The notes: generated from the letters alone by a model not told the origin. 59,661 nt of DNA from DATKZH01 sp964475955 (GCA_964475955.1 CAYYZY010000023.1:1-59661), one strand, 5' to 3'; positions 1 through 8,615 are shown, counted from the stretch's first letter. Numbers and translations are program-made.

Positions 1-777
1 CCGTTGCCGAAATCCCAGAACCAGTGCCAGTTGTAGTGGACGATGTTCTCGTGGTACGGCTGCTGCGGGGCCGGGCCGAGCCACAGGTTGAAGTCGAGTT
101 CGGGGGGCGGGTCGGTCGGCTCCTTGAAGCCGATCGACCACCGCACCTTCGAGGCGTAGCCCTTCGAGACCAACAGCTTGCCGTACTTGCCGCTGGCCAC
201 GGCGGCCATGGTCTTCGCCCAGCCCTTGCTGGAACGGCTCTGCGTGCCGTGCATGACGATGCGGTTGTGCTTCTTCANNNNNNNNNNCGTGCTGCACGAT
301 GCAGCCGTACTTCTCGGCCGCCCGAACGCACTGCCGGCCCTCGAACACGTTGTGGCTGCACGGCTTCTCGACGTACACGTCCTTGCCCGCCTGGCACGCC
401 CAAAACGTCAGTAGCGCGTGCCAGTGATTGCAGGAGGCGATGGAGATGGCGTCGAGGTTGTCGTCTTCAAGGGCCTTGCGGATGTCCTGCACGCACGTGG
501 GCGTGTTGCCGCCCTTCTGCTTGATCCTGTTGGCGCGGCTTTCGAACAGCCGCGCGTCGGGGTCGATGAGGTAAGTGACGTCGACCTTGTCCATGTCGGC
601 AAACGCACTCATGTGCGATTGGCCGCGGCCGTGGATCCCGGCCACGCCGAGTCGGATCGTGTCGTTGGCCCCCAGCACCTTGCCCGACGCCTGCGTTCCG
701 GCGACGACGATCCCGGTGCCGATCCCGGCGGTGGCGGCGGCACGTTTCAGAAAAGCACGACGCGTCTGGCGGGACAT
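1..777 (-). CDS. Gfo/Idh/MocA family oxidoreductase, Tat-exported (3' end outside window)
   Basis: The protein starts at an ATG whose first base is 777 and opens with a twin-arginine signal (RRAFLKRAAA), so it is probably exported folded. Next comes a Rossmann dinucleotide-binding segment (IRLGVAGIHGRGQ), then DAISIASCNHWHA and the family signature EKPCSHN, where the Lys is the usual catalytic lysine. Such proteins are NAD(P)-dependent sugar oxidoreductases and are very numerous in planctomycetes; the substrate cannot be read from sequence. The frame is broken by ten N at 278-287. The protein segments on either side of the gap (EKYGCIVQH and KKHNRIVMHGTQ) correspond to the same family position, so the join looks faulty. 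The C-terminal part lies before position 1. Confidence 0.88.
   Translation of the reverse strand, partial: MSRQTRRAFLKRAAATAGIGTGIVVAGTQASGKVLGANDTIRLGVAGIHGRGQSHMSAFADMDKVDVTYLIDPDARLFESRANRIKQKGGNTPTCVQDIRKALEDDNLDAISIASCNHWHALLTFWACQAGKDVYVEKPCSHNVFEGRQCVRAAEKYGCIVQHXXXXEEAQPHRHARHAEPFQQGLGEDHGRRGQRQVRQAVGLEGLRLEGAVVDRLQGADRPAPRTRLQPVARPGPAAAVPREHRPLQLALVLGFRQR
278..287. other. assembly gap (10 N)
   Basis: Ten consecutive N within the oxidoreductase gene. The roughly 25 bases on each side resemble each other, which suggests overlapping or allelic contig ends rather than truly missing sequence. Confidence 0.95.
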
Positions 778-1273
778 AAACTACTCCTTCTCTTCAGGGC
801 TTGTGGGACTTCTCGAGGGTTTCCCTTGTCGGCGGGAACGTAGGGCGGGTCGTTGCGCGAGCGCCCGAGGGCGCGCGCGCCGTGGCCGGGCGTCTGCCCG
901 AAAGCGAGACGAACGCCGCAGGCACCAAGCCGCCCGCGGACCGCGCCTATTACAGCACGCACCATCGGCGATGTCCAGCCATCCCCCCCAACGGGGCACG
1001 AGTTGCCGGCCGGCCGGCCCGCCCCTTGGCCCCGGCAGATCTCGACCGAACCGGCCGCGCGCCGCCTTCGCCGACGGTTGCTCCGCCCACGCCGTTACCC
1101 ACGCCGCCGACGCCGCCGCCGACGCGACAGCGCCCCCGTCATTGCCCTTGAACGGGCCCTGCCCCGGCTGATACGATCGATGTTTCACGCCGCGGAGCGA
1201 TCCGCCCCCGTCACCACGGCACGCCCAACCGAGCGTTGGCACGAAGCCAAGTCCCCATGCGAGAGGCCGCTCT
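778..1273. other. divergent intergenic region, no gene seen
   Basis: About 500 bases between the divergently transcribed oxidoreductase and the FMN-binding protein. It is very GC-rich, and the reading frames crossing it have no recognisable protein character. Promoters for both genes must lie here, but I cannot pick out a convincing -35/-10 pair. Confidence 0.5.
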
Positions 1274-2617
1274 ATGACCGCCATGCGACGTCTTCCGTAC
1301 CTGGTTCTTTGGACATGGGCCGTGGCCGCGGCCGCCGGCATTGCGGACGCCGCCGACGGAGGAGACGGGTCGGCATCGGCGCAGGCGGTGATCGAGCTGC
1401 TCAGCGGGGCGACCGTCGAAGGCCGCATCACCGCCAGGGACGGCGAGCAAGTCACCTTGCAGACGACGGTTCGCGGGCGCACCTTCTCACGAAAGTACGC
1501 CCTCGACCGCATCCGCGCGATCACCGTCGACGGGAATCGCGAGGTGCTCGCCGACGCGGCCGGAAGCGAGGGTTCGCCCCGGAGAGCCGAGGCCGCGGCG
1601 GCCGCCAAGATCGGCGTCGAGCGGAGCCCGCAACAGATCGAGCAACTCATCGACCGCCTCGGACGCACGCCGCCCGAGTGGTGGGATTCGGTCGACCTCT
1701 CCTATCCCCCAACGCTCGACCTCTCCTGGCCGCTGAGGCCCCCGCCGGTCTGGAACGCCCAGAAGAACGTGGGGCAATACCTTTGGGACGTCATCCAGCC
1801 CAATCCCGGCAAATGGCGGGAAGGGATCCGTTTGGTCCACCACCTGCTCGATTTGCACCAGGACGACCCGGCCAAGCGCACCCGCGCCATGACCACGCTC
1901 GGGCGGCTCTATTATCTGCTGCTCCAGGACTACGCCCGGGCGGCCTTCTGGTGGCGGCAGTCTGGGGTGGGGCCGACGAGCCGCTCGCCCAACGGCGTCT
2001 ACCTGGCCGACTGCTACTGGAAGCTGGGCAGCAAGCCGATGGCCCTCGACCTGCTCGACGAAATACCGGCCTTCTACCCCACGATCAAGCTGTTGGCCGA
2101 CATGGGCGAAACCGATCGGGCGCTGAAAATCGCCGACGCGGCCGGGCGCGGAGCGTTCCCCGACATGGCCTACCTCTACGCGGGCGACGCCTGCCGCGTC
2201 GACGGCCGCTCCGAAAAGGCCGTCGACTACTACCAAAAGGTGCTCGAGGTGCCGGCCACCGGCCGGGCCCGGCAGCGGGTCGAGCGAAACCACCAACGCG
2301 CCCGGGTGAACATCGAAGCCGTCAGGCTGATCGACCTGCTCGATCTCGGCCGGGTGGCCGACGGCACGTACCGCGCGGCCAGCCCCGGCTACGCGGGCGA
2401 CGTGCACGTCGAGGTGACCGTCCGCAGCGGCCGGATCGAGTCGGTCGAGGTGACCGACCACAAGGAGAAGCAATACTACAACGCGATCGCCGAGACCCCC
2501 CGGAAGATCGTCGCGCGGCAAAGCGTGAAGGGAATCGACGCCACGACCAGCGCCACGGTCACCTCCGAGGCGATCCTCAACGCCACGGCCAAGGCGCTCG
2601 CCCGCGGACAGAAGTGA
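1274..2617 (+). CDS. secreted TPR-like protein with C-terminal FMN-binding domain
   Basis: A 447-aa protein with an N-terminal signal peptide (hydrophobic LPYLVLWTWAVAAAAG). A region of about residues 40-95 (LLSGATVEGRITARDGE) resembles a small beta domain. The helical middle (about residues 130-345) looks like tetratricopeptide repeats (e.g. AVDYYQKVLEV). The C-terminal ~85 residues match the FMN-binding domain of NqrC/RnfG/NosR (VADGTYRAASPGYAGDVHVEV) and end in DATTSATVTS. This resembles the D-x-x-[ST]-[GS]-A-T-x-T flavinylation site where ApbE attaches FMN to Thr. A second ATG lies three codons in. The gene is followed at once by a membrane polyferredoxin, so the pair probably forms an extracytosolic electron-transfer module. 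The flavinylation is inferred. Confidence 0.85.
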   Translation: MTAMRRLPYLVLWTWAVAAAAGIADAADGGDGSASAQAVIELLSGATVEGRITARDGEQVTLQTTVRGRTFSRKYALDRIRAITVDGNREVLADAAGSEGSPRRAEAAAAAKIGVERSPQQIEQLIDRLGRTPPEWWDSVDLSYPPTLDLSWPLRPPPVWNAQKNVGQYLWDVIQPNPGKWREGIRLVHHLLDLHQDDPAKRTRAMTTLGRLYYLLLQDYARAAFWWRQSGVGPTSRSPNGVYLADCYWKLGSKPMALDLLDEIPAFYPTIKLLADMGETDRALKIADAAGRGAFPDMAYLYAGDACRVDGRSEKAVDYYQKVLEVPATGRARQRVERNHQRARVNIEAVRLIDLLDLGRVADGTYRAASPGYAGDVHVEVTVRSGRIESVEVTDHKEKQYYNAIAETPRKIVARQSVKGIDATTSATVTSEAILNATAKALARGQK

Positions 2618-2716
2618 GCGATGGCCGAGAAGACAGGTACTCGGACTCCGCTGTTGAACGCCTTCGGCGTGGGGCCTTGGGACAAAGATGAAGCAGACGC
2701 ACCCCAGGAGACATGC

Positions 2717-4768
2717 ATGCGCTTGCACTGGTTCCTGCCTTCGAAACGCAGCCCGGTCCGGCGCGTGCTGGGGTGGCTGGGGCCGACGTGGGCCGCGTCG
2801 CCCCTGCGGCGCCTGATTCAAACGGTCTGCCTCGTGGCGTTCGTGGGCCTCTTCTGCTACGTCTCGTGGCCCTACACGGCGCGCCCCGCCCAAAGCTGGC
2901 CCGGCTGGTTTCCGGACGAGGTCGACACGGAAACGGGCGAAGTCGAGCTTTCCGCCGACGCCCCGCCCGACGAGCCGCCGAGGGCGGAGATGGTCGTACA
3001 CGTGGTCGACGCCGGCGCCGAGGACCCGGCCTACCTCGGCCCCTTCGTCATCCGGCGCGCGGCCCTGCGGGAGCTCTCCCTGGCCCCGGCCAAGCCGCTG
3101 AATCCCGAGCAACTCGACCTCCTCTCGGCGAGCTTCGGCCCGTGGACGCTGCGCGAAACCCCGCCCGACCAGTGGCCGTCGCACTACAGCGACAGCCTCG
3201 AGGCCAAACAGCGCGTGCCCGCCGAGCTCTTCCTCACGCTCGACCCGCTGGTGAGCCTCTCGACGGCCGTCGCCTCCCGGCGTTGGGTGGGCCCGCTGGC
3301 CATCGCGGGCGTGGTGCTCCTGGTGTGTCTTGTGGTGCCGCGAGGGTTCTGCGGTTACGTCTGCCCGTTGGGGACCCTGATCGACCTGTTCGACTGGGCG
3401 GTGAGCCGCCGCGTGCGGCGGCTGCGCGTGCCGCCCGGCGGTTGGTGGGTCCACCTCAAATACTACCTGCTCGCGGCCGTGCTCGTGGCCGCCGTGTTCG
3501 GCGTGGTGCTGACCGGCTTCGTGGCGGCGATCCCCGTCCTGACCCGGGCGTTTGCTTTTCTGGTCACTCCCCTCCAGACCGGTCTCGCCCGCGACTGGCA
3601 CCAGGTTCCTCCCTTGGGCGTGGGGCAGTTCGTGTCGTTCGGATTGTTTCTCGTGGTTCTGGGGTTAGGGCTTCTCGGGCCGCGATTCTGGTGCAAGTAC
3701 GTTTGCCCGACCGGCGCGGTCTTCTCGGTGGCCAACCTGTTTCGGCTCTCGGAGCGCAAGGTCGACGCGACCTGCGTGGCGTGCAAGAAGTGCGTCGAGA
3801 TCTGCCCCTTCGACGCGATCAAGCCCGACTTCACCACGCGCACCGCCGATTGCACCTTCTGCCAGGCCTGCGGCGGCGTGTGCCCCACGCAGGCGATCCA
3901 GTTCGTCGGACGGTGGAACGCGAATCGGAAGACGGCCGACGAACCGCCCACCGGCGCGACGGCGATCGGGCGCCGCGGGTTCCTCTCCACGGTCGTCGGG
4001 CTCACCGTCGGCGCGACGGGCGGCGTCGGCCTCGCCGCGGCGGTTCACGCCGCCGGCGCTCCCGGCGACCGCGCCGAGCCCGGTCCGATCGTGCGACCGC
4101 CCGGCAGCGTGCCCGAGCCCGAGTTCCTCGAACTCTGCGTGCGCTGCGGCGCGTGCCTCCAGGCGTGCCCGAACAACGTGCTCCAGCCGACCGGACCGGA
4201 ACGCGGCGCGGCCTCGCTATGGACGCCCCAAGTCGTGGCCGACTGGTCGGGCTGCGAGCCGAGCTGCGCGAATTGCGGCCGGGTATGCCCGACCGGGGCG
4301 ATCCGGGCCCTGCCGCTGGAGGAAAAACGGGCGGCCCGGATGGGGCTCGCGGTGGTGAACGGCGAGACGTGCCTCCCCCACGCCGGGCGCGAAGATTGCC
4401 GGCTCTGCTTCGACGAGTGCATGTCGGCCGGCTACGAGGCCATCGAGTTCGTGCGCGTGGGCACCACGATGGACGCGGCCGGCCAGCCCCTCGCCGATAG
4501 CGGCTACCTCGCGCCCGTCGTGCTGGCCGAGCGGTGCGTCGGCTGCGGCCTGTGTCAGGCGCGATGCCGGGCGATCAACGTGAAGGCGAAGAAGCTGCTC
4601 GACGAGTCGGCCATCGTCGTCGAGGCGGGCGAGGGCAAGGAAGACCGGCTCGCCGACGGCTCCTACGTCGCCCTGCGCGAACGGGAGCGCCGCCAGCGCG
4701 AACGCCGCAAACGCGAGCTGCTCGACCCCGGCGCCCAAGGCGGCTACCTGCCCGGCTTCCTCGATTGA
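2717..4768 (+). CDS. membrane polyferredoxin, NapH/NosR-like fused to NapG-like domain
   Basis: About 683 aa from the ATG at 2717, which has a CAGGAG ribosome binding site six bases upstream. An in-frame ATG at 2621 would add 32 residues without signal character. The N-terminal half has several membrane helices and the paired NapH/NosR motifs CGYVCPLGTL and CKYVCPTGAV, then CVACKKCVEICP and CTFCQACGGVCP (two 4Fe-4S clusters). A Tat-like segment (GRRGFLSTVVGLTVGATGG) opens a second half with four more cysteine clusters (CVRCGACLQACP, CANCGRVCP, CRLCFDECM, CVGCGLCQARC), as in NapG/MauM. It probably passes electrons from the quinone pool to the FMN protein encoded just upstream. The fusion of the NapH- and NapG-type halves is plain; the physiological acceptor is unknown. 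Confidence 0.9.
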   Translation: MRLHWFLPSKRSPVRRVLGWLGPTWAASPLRRLIQTVCLVAFVGLFCYVSWPYTARPAQSWPGWFPDEVDTETGEVELSADAPPDEPPRAEMVVHVVDAGAEDPAYLGPFVIRRAALRELSLAPAKPLNPEQLDLLSASFGPWTLRETPPDQWPSHYSDSLEAKQRVPAELFLTLDPLVSLSTAVASRRWVGPLAIAGVVLLVCLVVPRGFCGYVCPLGTLIDLFDWAVSRRVRRLRVPPGGWWVHLKYYLLAAVLVAAVFGVVLTGFVAAIPVLTRAFAFLVTPLQTGLARDWHQVPPLGVGQFVSFGLFLVVLGLGLLGPRFWCKYVCPTGAVFSVANLFRLSERKVDATCVACKKCVEICPFDAIKPDFTTRTADCTFCQACGGVCPTQAIQFVGRWNANRKTADEPPTGATAIGRRGFLSTVVGLTVGATGGVGLAAAVHAAGAPGDRAEPGPIVRPPGSVPEPEFLELCVRCGACLQACPNNVLQPTGPERGAASLWTPQVVADWSGCEPSCANCGRVCPTGAIRALPLEEKRAARMGLAVVNGETCLPHAGREDCRLCFDECMSAGYEAIEFVRVGTTMDAAGQPLADSGYLAPVVLAERCVGCGLCQARCRAINVKAKKLLDESAIVVEAGEGKEDRLADGSYVALRERERRQRERRKRELLDPGAQGGYLPGFLD

Positions 4769-5207
4769 CTGGAGCCGGAGGCGTTGAGCATGGTGGCCCA
4801 GTGGACTGCCAAGCTACCCTGGTCTGAAAGCCTTTCAGTCCCGGAGGGACGACAGCAAATAGCCAGGGGCGTGAGCCCCTGGGGCGAGGTTCCCGAAGGA
4901 CGCGAGCCCCGGAGGGGCGACACGAGACGCCTGGCGCTCCTTCGGGGCTTCGCGGTTGGGGAAAAAAGACGGTCGCGTCTTTCGCAAGACTCCGACCTCG
5001 CCTTCTCCGCGTCTTGGCAGCCCACAACCAACCTGAATTGCACGAGCTGTTCCTGTGCGAATCCTCATCGCTTGCAGCGACGCCCGGGCGACGCCAGAAT
5101 AGGGGGCGTCGTCTCGCCGACCGGCCGATTGCGGTGCGACGTTGCCGGGCGCGCGTCGCCGACCGTGCCGCTGTCCGACTTCCTTTCGAACTGAGGGAGA
5201 AATCGAG
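4769..5207. other. intergenic region with dispersed hairpin repeat
   Basis: 440 bases with no coding character. It holds the palindromic repeat entered separately, followed by a G/C-rich stretch up to the start of the broken isomerase-like gene. Confidence 0.55.
4829..4925. repeat. dispersed palindromic repeat (REP-like) with GNRA-type hairpin
   Basis: Consecutive small stem-loops: GTCCC-GGA-GGGAC, then a perfect 8-bp stem CCAGGGGC (4863-4870) / GCCCCTGG (4875-4882) closed by the loop GTGA, followed by related GGCGAGG and CCGGAGGGGCGAC motifs. I recall this sequence style as a multicopy intergenic repeat of planctomycete genomes; only one copy is in the window. Confidence 0.6.
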
Positions 5208-5800
5208 ATGCCGTCCATCGACCGTCGCGCGTTCCTGGGGAGCACGGGCAGTCTGCTGTTGGCGGGAGGAGTCGCCGCGCGCCCGCTCCAGGCGGCCCAG
5301 GAGGCCGGTTGGCCGGCGCCCAGGCCGGTGAGGGTGTACGTGGTGTACCTGGGCACGGGCGGAGCGTGGCCGAAGCCCGATTTCGACGCCCCCAAGGAGA
5401 TCGAGGAGAGGTTCGCGCCGAACCTGGCCGACGCGACGACAATCGGGGCGCCTCGCTCGAGGTGTTCATGGACCAGGACCTGGGAGAGCGCGTGACCTGG
5501 GCCAAGATGGTCAACCTGCGGACGATCCTCGTCACGCCGGGCACGATCGTCGAGGTCTGCGATTTCGACGACCGGGGCTGCCGCACGCAAGTGGTCGCCG
5601 AGGTCGACGACGCCCGATCGCTGTTCGCCCGGTGGGGCGCCGGCGTGCTCCCCAACGACATGATGACGCTTTTGCACCGGGTCCTCTTCTACGGCGACCA
5701 CGTCGACAACGTGCGCGACCTGGCCCACCTGATGGGCCTGAACGTTCTGCTGGAAGGCGACGAGATGGGCGAGCCCCCGGCCCCGCAGAAGCAAGCGTAA
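5208..5800 (+). pseudogene. sugar-isomerase-like Tat protein with large internal deletion and frame change
   Basis: The ATG at 5208 has a GAGGGAGA ribosome binding site and a Tat signal (DRRAFLGSTGSLLLAGGVAA). The first frame gives VRVYVVYLGTGGAWPKP and runs to a stop at 5495. From about 5445 a second frame continues as RGASLEVFMDQDLGERVTW and ends at 5800. That C-terminal ~110 residues match the C-terminus of the intact paralogue at 26444-27910: RGCRTQVVAEVDDARSLFARW against RGCRTELVAEVDDADRLLANW, and DLAHLMGLNVLLEG against HLGHLMGLDVVEEG. The paralogue has more than 300 extra residues between the equivalent N- and C-terminal parts. So this copy retains the two ends and has lost the middle, with a frameshift at the junction near 5440-5455. 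It is either a real deletion or an assembly collapse. Confidence 0.82.
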
Positions 5801-6180
5801 GTGACGGCCCGTCGACGAATGTCGCGATGGTCGCCTTTCGCTGCGCGAAAAGACGGTTTTCTTCAGGCCTCCTTGCACGACCAACTGCTTCAGTTATACT
5901 GGTCAAGTGCATCCTGGCCCTTGGCGTTTCGCCGGGATTTGCGTACGGAGGATCTTGGGTAGCGAAGGAAGACGACGGAGTCCCGGCGAGACGACCCTCT
6001 CCATGCCGTGGCGCGCGATACTGCGCGCGACCGGGGCCCCCATCCGCCGTGGGCCTCCCTGGATCCCCCCCGATCGTAGCCGTGCCGCTGGCGGAGCTTC
6101 GGCGGCGTGCAAGATGCCGGAGCCCCACGCCACGACGGCGAGGCTTCCCGCCCCGCTCAGCCCCCTGAGGAGTCCGCGCC
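5801..6180. other. intergenic region, possible degraded minus-strand ORF
   Basis: 380 bases before the thioredoxin gene. Nothing is recognisable on the + strand except the GAGGAG at 6167-6172. The minus strand carries a Tat-signal-like stretch entered separately. Confidence 0.4.
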
Positions 6181-6190
6181 GTGACTTGCA
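5903..6190 (-). pseudogene. possible remnant of a Tat-exported protein
   Basis: Read on the minus strand from about 6190, an open frame gives SRRGLLRGLSGAGSLAVV followed by AWGSGILHAAEAPPAA. That is a convincing twin-arginine signal: paired Arg, hydrophobic core, Ala-rich cleavage site. No in-frame start codon with a ribosome binding site is visible, and the frame degenerates into Arg/Pro-rich sequence ending at 5903. It may be the relic of an exported protein or a chance reading of GC-rich DNA. The nearest Tat proteins (5208 and 26444) do not match it closely. Confidence 0.22.
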
Positions 6191-6765
6191 TGAGAAACCC
6201 CAGCCAGCGCATGTGGATACCGCGTTCTCGCGTCGGCCTGAATCGGGCCGCGCCCGCGTTCGTTTTCGCGTGGCTCGGCCTCGCCATGGCGGTGCCCGCG
6301 TCGAACCCGGCCCAGGCATCGGAGACCTACGCCAAGGCGTACCACCTGGCGAACAAGACCGGCCGGCCGATGGTCGTGTTGGTCGGCGCCGACTGGTGCG
6401 GTCCCTGCCAGAGGATGAAGCGGGAGGTGCTCCCGCAGGTCCGGCGCGGCGGGCTGCTGGGGCGCGTTGCGTTCGCCATGGTCAACGTCGACCGCGAGCC
6501 CAAGCTGGGTAGGAGTCTCCGGCGCGGCGGGCCCATCCCGCAACTGCTCATGTTTCGCCGGACACCCAAGGGATGGCGGCTCAGCAGACTGACCGGCGGC
6601 CAGAGCGTGCCGAAGGTCGAAGAATTCATCGACCACGGCCTCCAGCGCGACGCCGCCGCGAAGGCCGAAACGGTCCAGGCCTCGCACGTCCAAACGTCGC
6701 AGACCGAGCCCTCCGAGGTCCAAAGCGAGCCGGCCCCCGCCACGGCCGACGACGCGGCCGATTAA
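6181..6765 (+). CDS. secreted thioredoxin-fold protein
   Basis: A 194-aa protein. The GTG at 6181 is preferred because GAGGAG (6167-6172) sits eight bases upstream; an ATG at 6190 is the alternative. It has an N-terminal signal sequence (APAFVFAWLGLAMAV, Ala-rich cleavage region) and then a thioredoxin domain with PMVVLVGADWCGPCQRM, the WCGPC redox motif. The cis-Pro loop is GGPIPQLLMF and the domain ends at about residue 150. A Glu/Ala/Thr-rich tail follows. It probably acts as a periplasmic thiol-disulfide oxidoreductase; the partner is unknown. It lies between a pseudogene and a truncated GH106 gene, and no operon link is evident. Confidence 0.88.
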   Translation: MTCMRNPSQRMWIPRSRVGLNRAAPAFVFAWLGLAMAVPASNPAQASETYAKAYHLANKTGRPMVVLVGADWCGPCQRMKREVLPQVRRGGLLGRVAFAMVNVDREPKLGRSLRRGGPIPQLLMFRRTPKGWRLSRLTGGQSVPKVEEFIDHGLQRDAAAKAETVQASHVQTSQTEPSEVQSEPAPATADDAAD

Positions 6766-6865
6766 GGGCGGCCGCGGAACGCCCTCTCGGCCTCGGTACT
6801 GCCCACGCGCCGTGTGTCTGCCGGGGGCATGGAAATCGGCGAGGCGTTTTCCAGAGGAGAGCCTT

Positions 6866-8500
6866 GTGCTGTGCCGCAGGCTGAGGATCGCAAGCCGGTT
6901 CGCCGTGGTCGTGTGGATGGTCGGCGTTTCGTGTATCTGCCAGGGTGCGCCGCCGGCCGACCTGGAACGGGGCTTCCGCACGCCGCCCGACGAGGCCCGG
7001 CCCTGGACCTACTGGTTCGTCATGGACGGCAACCTCCGCCGCGAGGGGATCACGGCCGACCTGGAGGCCATGGAAGCGGCCGGCATCGGCGGCGTGGTCA
7101 TCATGGAAGTGAACGTGGGCATCCCCCGCGGCCCCGTGGAGTTCATCAGCGACCAGTGGTGCCGGCTGTTCAAGCACGCGGTCGAGGAGGCCGAGCGCCT
7201 GGGCCTGGAGATCACGCTCAACGCCGGGCCCGGCTGGACCGGCAGCGGCGGCCCCTGGGTCAAGCCCGAGCAGTCGATGCAGCACCTGGTCGCCAGCCAG
7301 GTGCAGCTCACCGGGTCGAAGCCGTTTGACGCCGCCCTGCCCGTCCCCGAGCCCCGCCCGCCCTACTTCGGCACCGCGGGCATCCCGGCCGAGCTGCTCG
7401 AAGCGCGCCAGGCATTTTATGCCGACGTGGCGGTGGTGGCGTTTCCCAGCCCGAGCGCGAGCGCGCGCATCGACGACGGCGGCTCGAAGCGCGTCTTCTC
7501 CGACGCCACCTGGCAGGCCGCCCGCGAGGCGCGCGGCCCGTGGCGGCGGGAAACGTCGTGCGAAGGCTGGGTCGCGGCCAAGCAACTGGGGCCGACCGGC
7601 ATGGCGCCCTGGCGACTGAAGCCCGTGGCCGACGAATTCCCCGACATCTATCCCCCTTACGAGGCCACGGCCCGGGTGCTCGCCCGGCTGGGCGTGCCAC
7701 CCGACTTCGAGAGCGACGGCCCCATACGCTACACTCACCGGCGCGCGGACGGGATCGACCTCTACTTCGTGGCCAATCGCCGGGCGGAGCCGGTCGAGGC
7801 CGACTGCACCTTCCGCGTGGCCGCGCGCCAGCCCGAGCTGTGGGACCCGCTCACCGGCGCGATCCGCGACCTCCCCCAGTTTGCCCAGCGCGACGGCCGC
7901 ACCACGGTGCCGATGCGGTTCGCGCCGCATCAGAGTTTCTTCGTCGTGTTTCGCAGAGGCACGGTGCAGGCCGGCGGCCGGACGCCCAGGGGTGCGAACT
8001 TCCCAACGACGGTGCCCGTGGCCACCCTCGGCGGCCCGTGGCAGGTCCGCTTCGACCCGGAATGGGGCGGCCCGGGGAAGGTCCGCTTCGATGCGCTCGA
8101 AGACTGGACCGCGCGGCCCGAGCCGGGCATCAAGCACTACTCGGGCATCGCCGCCTACCGCACGACGTTCGACCTCCCCGAGTCGCTGCGCGACGGCACG
8201 GAACCGATCCGGCTCGAACTGGGCGTGGTGCACCACGTCGCCCGGGTGCGGCTCAACGGGCGCGACTTGGGCGTGGTGTGGTGTAACCCGTGGAGCGTCG
8301 ACGTCACCGGGGCCGTCCGGCCGACCGCCAACCGGCTGGAGATCGAAGTGGCCAACCTTTGGCCCAACCGCCTGATCGGCGACCAGGCCCTCCCATCCGA
8401 CCAACGGCACACGTGGACCACGTGGAATCCGTACCGGGCCGATTCGCCCCTCATCCCCTCCGGCCTGCTCGGCCCGGTCCGCATCGCGACGCGGCGGTGA
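6866..8500 (+). CDS. GH106-type (alpha-L-rhamnosidase-like) protein lacking its central region
   Basis: The start is taken at GTG 6866, with AGAGGAGA about six bases upstream and a signal peptide (FAVVVWMVGVSCICQG); it encodes 544 aa. Residues ~20-195 match the N-terminus of glycoside hydrolase family 106 (RPWTYWFVMDGNLRREGI, TLNAGPGWTGSGGPWVKPEQ, FYADVAVVAFPSP). Residues ~255-544 match the C-terminal part (GVPPDFESDGPIRYTHRR, YFVANRRAEPVEADCTF, PELWDPLTG) and the galactose-binding-like end (YRTTFDLP, LELGVVHHVARVRLNG, GLLGPVRI). GH106 enzymes are normally about 900-1200 aa, so several hundred residues containing the catalytic centre are missing, near residues 200-215 (position ~7480). The frame stays open across the junction. 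It is probably inactive, or an assembly collapse. Confidence 0.78.
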   Translation: MLCRRLRIASRFAVVVWMVGVSCICQGAPPADLERGFRTPPDEARPWTYWFVMDGNLRREGITADLEAMEAAGIGGVVIMEVNVGIPRGPVEFISDQWCRLFKHAVEEAERLGLEITLNAGPGWTGSGGPWVKPEQSMQHLVASQVQLTGSKPFDAALPVPEPRPPYFGTAGIPAELLEARQAFYADVAVVAFPSPSASARIDDGGSKRVFSDATWQAAREARGPWRRETSCEGWVAAKQLGPTGMAPWRLKPVADEFPDIYPPYEATARVLARLGVPPDFESDGPIRYTHRRADGIDLYFVANRRAEPVEADCTFRVAARQPELWDPLTGAIRDLPQFAQRDGRTTVPMRFAPHQSFFVVFRRGTVQAGGRTPRGANFPTTVPVATLGGPWQVRFDPEWGGPGKVRFDALEDWTARPEPGIKHYSGIAAYRTTFDLPESLRDGTEPIRLELGVVHHVARVRLNGRDLGVVWCNPWSVDVTGAVRPTANRLEIEVANLWPNRLIGDQALPSDQRHTWTTWNPYRADSPLIPSGLLGPVRIATRR

Positions 8501-8538
8501 GGGGTTGCCGATTGTTGGACGCGGTGCTGCTCTACCCT

Positions 8539-8615
8539 GGTTCCCAAGCTCCAGCTCGGGAACCGTCACTCCGCGAAGATCCGCTTCGCAGAACGGGAAG
8601 CAGAGCTTCGCGGAG
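8539..8615. repeat. two adjacent palindromes in the GH106-heparinase intergenic region
   Basis: The first palindrome (8539-8564) pairs GGTTCCCAAGCT with AGCTCGGGAACC, with one mismatch. The second pairs CTCCGCGAAG (8569-8578) exactly with CTTCGCGGAG (8606-8615). Neither has a T tract, so they look more like dispersed repeat hairpins than terminators. Confidence 0.6.

Noticed and set aside
1487..3601. Long minus-strand open frame (~700 codons)
   Set aside because: Antisense to the FMN-binding protein and polyferredoxin genes, with His/Arg/Gly-rich composition and no family features; an artefact of high GC.
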